Assembly: GCF_036898095.1 (NCBI RefSeq)
Contig: NC_090759.1
Coordinates: 19,261,277-19,325,276 of the forward strand
DNA length: 64,000 nucleotides
From: Palaemon carinicauda
Taxonomy: Eukaryota; Arthropoda; Malacostraca; Decapoda; Palaemonidae
Direction: 5' to 3'
Made by a program: the position numbers and the translations under genes. Positions 55,806-64,000 of the stretch are shown here, piece by piece. Under the pieces are notes generated by a model. That model did not search any database and had not been told where the DNA came from. It saw nothing but the letters and a program-made list of their open reading frames with translations. How positions within the stretch are numbered: position 1 is the first letter of the stretch; every line of letters starts with the position of its first letter.

Positions 55806-56192
55806 AGGATGAGGACGGACGTGACGTCATTTAGCAATGGCGCCCGTTTGTTTACGTTTCGAGTACCAAAAGTAGCCACGAATGAGTGTAACTGTGGAAC
55901 GGCTCCCCAGTTATTCTCCACCTTTCCATATCGAAGTGTTAACTCTATATGGGGTGCAGATAGCTATAAGGCGTGTTAATACATGAGTCCCCTGTTGATA
56001 TACGATGTCTTAAAGGGAAACCTTTAGGATACTCGCACCAGAAGTTAGAATTCTGTGATAACCTGTGGTTTAATTCTCTGGGAATATCCTTGTAGTTAAA
56101 TATACCCAAGGAAGCTACCGAAGGAACCTTCCATCAGGACGTCATGGCTATATCACCCAAAAATAGATTTTTCGCTTCGTTCAAAATCCGTT
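55806..56192 (+). repeat. Terminal inverted repeat, right end, DIRS-A copy 3
   Basis: Begins AGGATGAGGACGGACGTGAC and ends TTTTCGCTTCGTTC followed by AAAATCCGTT. Contains TGACGTCA at 55822-55829. Confidence 0.85.
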
Positions 56193-56953
<761 letters not shown>

Positions 56954-57104
56954 CCAAGCCTTAGCAGAAGTACGTATCATATAGGACTTTCCACTTAGCT
57001 CTATATTGACAAAGAAGGGTGAATTCAATATGAAAAAAATGATTGTGGTTTCATATTTTAATATAGAATTAAAGAGAGTTGGAGACGAAATTACTATAAA
57101 CGCA

Positions 57105-57176
<72 letters not shown>
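57105..57176. repeat. (AT)n microsatellite
   Basis: About 72 bp of AT dinucleotides. Confidence 0.95.
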
Positions 57177-57178
<2 letters not shown>

Positions 57179-57997
57179 CTGAATATCTGCCTATTAGTGT
57201 CTTTGTGTACTTTTAACTGCCGAATCAGAAACAGTCCTCTGATAATAATGTTTTCAGAAAACTGGCCGCTGATCTGCTTCTACATAAACTTCACAACTCA
57301 CCTCTGACTTGCACATACTCCTGAACGTCCTAATTACGCAGGACATTCATTTGCTATGTATGTCGTTAGGTCTTACTCTCTACCAAATAGGCCTACTTCT
57401 GCATTATACAGTTTTCAAAAATCTCTCGTCGTTCAGTCCTTCCACACGAACAAAATATCTTAAAACAATATGAGCCATCCCATGCATATATTCATCAATT
57501 TCCTATGCCTCTAGATTTTCACCTTCGGCTATAAAAGTAATCGTTCCACCATCCATTTTAACATTAGTTATCACATCTTTAAGGTTTCCATTTACACCGA
57601 TAGTCTTATTCTTGGTATTCATTCACTTTCATTCCTTCTATTGTAAATACTTTCAAACTCTCATTAGTGCCTGCAGTTTCTTTTCACTATAGGTAATTAG
57701 TATTGCAAACTTCAACCGTTCCTTATTTCATTTATGAATAATTTCTTACATCACGACCGTCGATTCCCATCACTTCATCTTAGGTTAAATATACCAAACA
57801 ATCAGTGAGGTATAACACACACTACTCTCAAACCTACTTTTACGCAAACTCATTTACTTTTTCAACTTCAAAGTACTTTGCTTCCCCTTCATAAGAAAAT
57901 TATAGCTTTCAAACACTTATCTTGTATATCATATAACCTTATCACCTAATACATTGTTTCTCAATTTATTCTATTACAAGATAAGCCAATTTCTTGC
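57177..57997. other. Intergenic stretch, nothing recognised
   Basis: AT-rich, no credible ORF. Confidence 0.4.
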
Positions 57998-58168
57998 CAT
58001 CCACTTCTTATCTATAGAGACTTCAATTTTTGGATGGATGACGCATCAAATCCTGACGCTTTGGCATTTAGGGAGTTACTAGAATCATATCGACTATTAA
58101 GTAATGTCGACTGCACAACTACTTTAACTGGACATACGCTAGACTTAATTATAAGTGATGACATGAAA
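57998..58168 (+). pseudogene. LINE endonuclease fragment
   Basis: Encodes HPLLIYRDFNFWMDD, then ALAFRELLESYRLLSNV and LTGHTLDLIIS. This is the GDFN...GHTLDL region of an APE-type endonuclease, with Gly replaced by Arg at GDFN. It ends where duplicate block B begins. Confidence 0.6.
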
Positions 58169-58412
58169 CAGAGGTAGTGCAAAATTATTTCAAGGACTAT
58201 GGTGTTTCTGATAAGTGTTTTTATCAACACAAATGCTATATTAGCCAATATTAGAAGAAGAAGAAGACGAAGAAGTAGAAGAAGAAGAAAAAGAAGAAGA
58301 AGAAGAAGACGGCAGGGAAGATATTCTTAAAAATATTACCCTTTTAAAAAGGTATAAACGACCAAAAAAAAATAAATAATAATAATTCAACTTGTTCAAA
58401 GTCAGTACCTAC

Positions 58413-58623
58413 CACGGACATACAAATGCGCAACTTGACTTATTGAGGTTCCATTGAAATTGACAACACACTGATATCTCCCCTGGTCATATCGAGTCAC
58501 ATTTGTGATCTTAAGGGTCCACTTCATGTTGTCATCGTGCACGACAGACAGTCTGGGATCGTTGGATTTCCTGGTCAAACCAATGCTTAGAAGTTTCCTT
58601 GGGTGTAAGCGATTCCATACAAT
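58413..58623 (-). CDS. Duplicate exon: C-terminal half of an Ig domain
   Basis: A 211-bp exon with the same acceptor (TTTAATCAG), donor (G|GTAGGT), length and phases (0 in, 1 out) as 16731-16941, and no stop. Amino-acid differences are few: IVWNR for IGWYR, WTLKITNVTRYDQGRYQC for WTLQITNVTRYDRGTYQC, VVNFNGTSISQVAHL for TVNFNGTSIIQFAHL. It lies 41.7 kb upstream of its twin in the sense of the gene. It could be another Ig of the same gene, an alternative exon, a paralogue, or a lone duplicate; no cysteine-rich exon follows it in the window. Confidence 0.65.
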
Positions 58624-58736
58624 CTGATTAAACCAAGAATTTATGAGGAAGCTTATTGATAAAAATAACGACACAATACATAAACACACAATGAATTTTG
58701 CACAATATGACTTTTTACACAACAAATGCAGTTGTT

Positions 58737-59170
58737 TCTAGTCCACTGCAGTACGAAATCCTCAGACCAGTGTTAATGTATGAATCGGAGACGTGGGATC
58801 TAAGACAAAAGGTGGACGCAAAGCTTGAGAGAACAGAGATGGGAATGCTGAGGTGGATTATGGAAAAACATCACTGCTTGAAAGATTGGAAAATGGTGGA
58901 ATAAAAATATGGCAGGCGTAGTAAAATTACAGAGGTGATGAGTGTCACGACTGAGATGGTGGGCACGTGTTGAGGATGGATGGTGGGGAGGGAGTGAGGA
59001 GGCCTTAGGAGGATCCTGTTAAGGGGAGAAGATCGAGAGGAAGGCAAAGAATTTAGAGGGCGAGATAAGGTGAAGGATGATGTGGAGGAAAGAGGTTTGG
59101 TGGAAGAGGATGCCTTTGATAGAAGACATTAGAGAGGGCACATCTGAAAACCCACCTCTTAATGTAGGGT
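58737..59170 (+). pseudogene. LINE polymerase C-terminal fragment (block B)
   Basis: Duplicate of 17055-17460, with VLMYESETWDLRQKVDAKLE and RTEMGMLRWIM, ending by frameshift. Confidence 0.65.
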
Positions 59171-60540
59171 TGATAGTGTCAAAGAAGAAGACTAGTCATT
59201 GTAGTTTGCTGATGTTGGGAAACTTTTGTCCAGTACATCTTTGCTGATCATGAGGATACTCAAACAGTTTCAACATGTTAAGGTATCCCCACTCAGAAAG
59301 GGTGAGGAAACCTTAACTTTTTATAACATGCTTTAAACTATATTTATGAGTCCTTGAGTTAGAATTAATTAATCTGCTAGATTGTAATCTTAGGTTAGAT
59401 GCAGCTTTTCATGTAATGTGGCATATTTGTGATGTGTTGTATCTTCACAAAGTTATTCCCTGTGTAGATGGAGATTAGCCAATTAAATTGCTTCACCTCA
59501 CACGATATGAGTTATATTTTGCTATGTATGACGTTAAGGTCACTGTTAGACAAAGAATTCAGGAGTTGTTTCTTCAAACTTGGAGCTGACCCCGTGAAAA
59601 GCTGAAAAGCTGAGAACATTTCAGACTACATTTTTTTTTTTAATCTACTACTATTTCCATGAAGATATCATAATAGACTGTTAATGACAATGTTGAAATC
59701 TAAGAATTAATGCTATTTTAAGAGGGTTGGGATCATGACTTTTAGTTAATTTAAATTTGCACCAATATTATTTAAGAGTTAGAACAAAGCTAATAGTAAA
59801 GCTAGATCAGGCAATGATTTAAGGTTCACTTGTGTGTTTTACTCGTAGAAAGGAACAAAACGCCATTGATTGCAGTGAAAAAAAAACAGCGTAACCATTC
59901 AAAAATCCTATACATGAAACTAAAATTCAAACAATGATATCTCAGTACCAATTAATTCTATAAATTTTATTGATTTCATTGCTGCAGACTTTAATTCAAA
60001 AATATTACTGTTTTAGTCATTGGTGGGTTCATTGATAGCTTGGGAAAGTGGAAAACACCAGACAGCAGCGCTGTCAACTTGCATACTCAAGTACATGACT
60101 CGCTATCAATAGCGAAATGAGGTAAAATCATTCAGTAGTTGGGAATTATGTCCTGTTTTAAGCTACTCTATCACGAGTACTATAGATCTTGAAAATAGTT
60201 TATAATATTTATACACATACACTAATGTATATAAAATATACTAGTGTACCAGACCCTTCTAGATATGCACAAACATGCATACCCCTCTCACCACGGTATG
60301 GTGTACCAACCGTGTGTCACACGATACTACAGAGTAACGACAATGTGACGAGTCACAATCTTCTCTCAGCTCGTCACATTGTTGTTACTATGTACGATAG
60401 TGTGACATACAGTTAGTACAATGGCTACTCCTTTCCTCCCTACCAGAGGGATGGGAGAGCTGAGCATGATACGCCTATTGACGCAAAGGGCCTCAGTTAG
60501 ATTTCACCAGTCGTCTTTGTCTTGAAGTTTTAAATCAATA
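59171..60540. other. Non-coding stretch of block B with unique insertion
   Basis: Early part matches block A to about 59510; the rest has no counterpart there. It includes a 41-bp inverted repeat (60312-60410). No gene is recognised. Confidence 0.5.
60312..60410. repeat. 41-bp inverted repeat with 17-nt loop
   Basis: Arms 60312-60352 and 60370-60410 pair over most of their length (GTGTCACACGATACTAC ... CAATGTGACGAG against CTCGTCACATTG ... GTGTGACATAC). Confidence 0.8.
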
Positions 60541-60577
60541 CTTCTCCATTCATCCTCTACTTCATGATTCATAGTCC

Positions 60578-61533
60578 TCAGCTATGTGCGCTAAAAGCAT
60601 GACCAAACCATCTCCATCTACCCCTCACCATGATATCATCCACATATGGCACTCGAGTAATCTCTCTTATAGTTTCATTTCTAATCCTGTCCTGCCATTT
60701 AAATTCCAATATTCTTCTGAGAGCTTTGTTCTCAAATCTACTAAATCTGATGGATATTGTTTCATTTTCATACCATGAATCATGTCCATACATTAACACC
60801 GATCTCACTAAACTGATATGTATCCTGATTTTTAAAAGTAGTCTCAGGCGATTATATTTCTAAATTTTACTTAACCCAGCCACTGTCTAATTGGCTTTTT
60901 CTTTCAATCTTTCATTAAACTCCAATTCTAAAAACCCTGTTAGAGTTCCTGATTATTAAAATGATTCTACCTTATTAATTCTTCCTCCTTCCAATAATAT
61001 TTCAACGTCCAGTGCATATTCTGTTCTCATCATCAATGTTTTTCTTCTATCTATCTTCAGCCCAAACTCATGTGATATTTCATGCATTCTGATAAGCAAG
61101 CATTGCAAATCTTGTAGTGTTCTGCTAAGGACAGCATTATCAGCATACTCTAGGTCTGCTAATTTCCTATTACCAATCCAGTCCAATCCTTCTCCACCAT
61201 CCCCAAGTGTTCTATCCATTAAAATATCCATGAGGAGGATAAACAACATAAGTGACAACACATTCCCTTGGAGTACTCCACTGTTCACAGGAAATACATT
61301 TGATGGGTCTCCACTAACATTAACTTTGCACTTGCTATGCACATGAAGACTTATAATCGAATTTGCATATTTAAGAGGAATTCCATAATATCACAGGCCT
61401 CTCCACAAAATTGTCCGGGGACACTATCAAGGGCTTTTTCATAGTTTACAAATGCCACCAAAAGTGGATGTCTATATTCTACATATTGCTGTACCACATG
61501 TCTTAAAATGAAAAATTGGTTTGTACAACTACC
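60578..61533 (-). pseudogene. LINE reverse transcriptase remnant (block B)
   Basis: Duplicate of 18050-19012. Frame 61342-60956 carries SGVLQGNVLSLMLFILLMD and LEYADNAVLS (altered YADD). Frame 60808-60578 has LRRILEFKWQDRIRNE and WRWFGH. Cut by DIRS-A copy 4. Confidence 0.75.
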
Positions 61534-64000
61534 TTTTTTGGGCTCAGGCCATGTCGTCCTGATGGAAGTTCCTTCATTAGTAGCTTCCTAGGTATATTTG
61601 ACTACAGTGATTTATCCCAGAGAATTTACCAAAGGTATCCAGAATTCTAACTCCTGGAGCGAATATCCCTCAAAATTTAAAAAGGCATATCGCGTATATC
61701 AGAGGACGTATTCTTGACACGTCTCATAGCTATCTACACCCCCAATAGCGTTTTCGCTTCGAGAGGGAAAAAGTGGCCAGAATATAGGAGAGTTGTTAAA
61801 GAGGCGATGCTCTCGACACTCCTACTGTACTGTAAATAGTGCGCTGAATCGCCACCACGTGGCGCCACCAAGCCATTCTTTCGTTTGTAGCTTTGCTGAC
61901 CGGTGTTATACCGTGTTATCTCTCGCTATCTTGGAACTATTTCGTCGCTATGATGTCTTCACCAGCCTCATCAGCTTCCGGAAAATTAAGTAATATCTTT
62001 AGATTGTGTAAATGTAAGCTCTTGCCAGTTTTACTCTTCGATTGAGATCGTAATTAACGTAACAAGAGCTGTTGCCAGCCGGATGGCGTCATGGAAGCAC
62101 TCGTTCTTCTTGTTCATTTAGTTATCAAGAACGATTTCCCGGCATTATTTCGCTTTAATAACTTTAGCTATTTAGATATTTAGCTAGGGAATTTCATATT
62201 ATGTCAATGTTGTCGAGGATTTGGCTATTTATGATCGAGCCTCACGAGTGCTAGTCTTCCTAGCCTAGGCACCTACACACTTCATGCATGATATAACCTT
62301 CCTGGACAAGTTTTATTGAAGCTCAGGCAATATTTTATACAATTAGGATATTACTGCATAACATTTTCCTCTTCCAAGATAGTATACAAGAGTGTTTCGG
62401 TGAATGATTCTCTATGCTCCTAGACTTAATAGCCTAGAGGCTTTAGTATACTTTCTTACATGTCCCTTATTGCTCTTGTATTGTCTTTTGAGGGGAGACT
62501 GACACCTCTTATACTTTTTAAGTCGATACTATCTCTAACGAAATCCAAGAGCAATTCCCCTTCCCTCTGATCAGCTTAGGCTACCCTCAGTTAACTGCTG
62601 CGAACTGTGTTCTGGCAAAATTTACTGGGGTGTTTTGTCTCTTTCTCTTAACCACTGACACGATTTTGAGCTGAGAACGGAAAATCAGAGTAAAGTCTGT
62701 GTTAGGCATCCTACTGTCTTAGTGAAATGGCTTCCCAAGTCAGGTTAGGTTGCCGTTCAGGAGGCTAGTCCTCCCTAGGCCATACTGGAGGTTCTTGTAT
62801 ATCAATTTCCTCCTTCCTCGGTCTGGCAGACAGTCCTGTACTAGTAGATCTTAGTATAAAGAAATGATTTCTTCCTTACTTAAGATCTCTGGTACCAGAT
62901 TCTGTTCTCTAGTGAGATTGTGTCCTATGGCTGGGGAAATAATTTCTCCTACTTGAGGTTACGTTATGAGATCAGAATCCTTCAAATTAGGTAATGCTCT
63001 AGGGTTTTACCTTACTTATAGGACTTCTACCCCTTCCCCACTGTCTCTTTTGTGTTGGATGAACCATCACCCTTCTGGCCGTTGTTCTACATTTGACCCT
63101 ACGGGTAATCTATAGAATTGGCCTGAGGTTCCCTGTCTGCTGCCGGCTGGGCCGGCTGCCGGCAGGTACCCTCATATCTTTGAGTGTGCTCTCCAGTCCT
63201 CCCTTGGACTGCATTCCATACCCCATATGAATGGGATATGGTTGAGTGGAAGCCCGAATATAATTCCCCCTTCCACTTGCACCCTCTTTCGGGATGTAGG
63301 CCGCAAAGGCTGAGCCTTTGCCGTCCCCCATCCTCTATTTCTCTCTGCCTTTCCATATACTGGGCCGGCCGCTGGCAGCTAGTAGCTGTTGTCGGCCATG
63401 TTAGGTGTCTGTCGGCTGGCAGTTACTCTGCCGCCAATTGCCGTGGGTGTCGCTGATCGACAACCCAACGACAATGAACATACTATGACCGGCTGCCGGC
63501 AACTGAGTTGTCGGCTGGCAGCCGGCCACCCAAAATTTATATAGTTGCCGCCGGTTGCCGCCGGGTCCTACTTAATAGAGATCCTTCGGCTGCTGGCGGG
63601 CAGAGCGGCAACTGCCGACCTGCCGCCCACTACTTTGAAGACAGTATCTGTTTCAAATAGCCCAGAATAGGCCCGGCATATGTCGGCTAGGCCGGCATGT
63701 GCCGGCGGGCCCGGCAGGTCCGGCGGGCCCAGCAGGTGCCGGGGGCCCGGCAGATGCCGGGGGGCCCGGAAGATGCCGGCAAGCCCGGCAATACTGGAGA
63801 CATGCTGCCACCAGTCATTGCTGTAGCCCAAAAGTTTTCCAACCTACAAGTGGTTCATGGGCAGCCAATTGTGAGACCATCATTTTTAGGGAGTGATTCT
63901 CCCTCCCAATTAATGGTTATTACCCATTAATTTAATCCCCTATATTGAACATGGAAGATTGTGTTAAGAAGACACCTTATATCCAAGGATATTATCTTCC
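61534..64000 (+). mobile_element. DIRS family A relative, copy 4 (5' end only)
   Basis: Begins TTTTTTGGGCTCAGGCCATG and follows the left inverted repeat of copy 3 with clear divergence to about 61870. A leader follows with the conserved short ORF (61953-62045) and CTAGCCTAGG text, then GCCGGC-rich repeats (63130-63800). Gag would start beyond the window. It is a separate subfamily. Confidence 0.75.
63660..63800 (+). repeat. GCCGGC/GGGCCCGGC minisatellite in copy 4 leader
   Basis: Imperfect units of about 13-20 bp around GCCCGGCAGGTGCCGG. Confidence 0.75.

Larger units (their letters stand above)
47543..56192 (+). mobile_element. DIRS family A retrotransposon, copy 3, complete
   Basis: The clearest element: left inverted repeat (47543-47895), leader with putative intron, gag (50245-52206), pol (52058-53776), recombinase (about 53775-54784), 3' UTR, internal complementary region (55631-55724) and right inverted repeat (55806-56192), 8.65 kb in total. 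Gag and recombinase are frameshifted and RNase H has an 80-codon deletion, but pol stays open. Flanks are AT dinucleotides on both sides, and no target duplication is needed for this class. Confidence 0.9.
58169..61533. repeat. Diverged segmental duplicate of 16499-19025 (block B)
   Basis: Shares with block A, in the same orientation, the intron flank, Ig half-exon, plus-strand LINE tail (58737-59170) and minus-strand LINE RT remnant (60578-61533). Block B carries about 1 kb of extra sequence (59520-60540). It starts next to the position of the cysteine-rich exon acceptor in block A and is cut at its far end by DIRS-A copy 4. Confidence 0.85.

Overview
The window looks like a transposon-packed intergenic or intronic stretch of a decapod crustacean nuclear genome. 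The pointers are DIRS-type retrotransposons known to be common in Decapoda, several non-LTR (LINE) families, a tRNA-related SINE, very long (AT)n and (ATT)n microsatellites, and a few widely spaced spliced exons. The assignment to decapods is inferred from familiar repeat families; species cannot be read from the sequence. There are no bacterial operons, CRISPR arrays or recognisable tRNA or rRNA genes.

Layout. 1-4483: 3' part of DIRS family A copy 1 (+). 4484-4668 plus 13639-14287: one older DIRS-A relative (-) split by DIRS-A copy 2 (-), which fills 4669-13638. 15734-20781: four exons (-) of a host-like gene encoding immunoglobulin half-domains followed by a cysteine-rich segment that looks like two PDGF/VEGF-type half-knots. 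LINE debris and microsatellites lie in its introns. 22003-22245: SINE (-). 22411-36080: DIRS family B element (-), interrupted at 23423-29925 by a full-length I/Jockey-like LINE (copy L1, -) with a 12-bp target-site duplication. 36083-37143: 5'-truncated LINE-T (+). 37735-39203 and 45638-45935: LINE remnants (-); one is split by a second full-length I/Jockey-like LINE (copy L2, 39204-45625, -), again with a 12-bp duplication. 47242-47388: LINE tail. 47543-56192: complete DIRS-A copy 3 (+) inside an (AT)n tract. 57998-58168: endonuclease fragment. 58169-61533: a diverged duplicate of 16499-19025 that carries a second, intact-looking Ig half-exon. 61534-64000: 5' end of a divergent DIRS-A copy 4 (+).

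How the parts work together. DIRS-A encodes a Gag-like protein (N-terminal Cys/His cluster, RG-rich tail), a reverse transcriptase/RNase H polyprotein with a methyltransferase-like C-terminal segment, and a tyrosine recombinase. Its termini are inverted repeats of about 0.35-0.39 kb, and an internal complementary region near the 3' end reproduces both outer ends fused together. That is the arrangement expected for the circular DIRS intermediate. No copy is fully intact. The I/Jockey-like LINE encodes an RRM plus zinc-knuckle ORF1 and an endonuclease-RT-RNase H ORF2. The host-like exons have mutually consistent splice phases, including an apparent GC-AG intron, and are the main non-transposon content.
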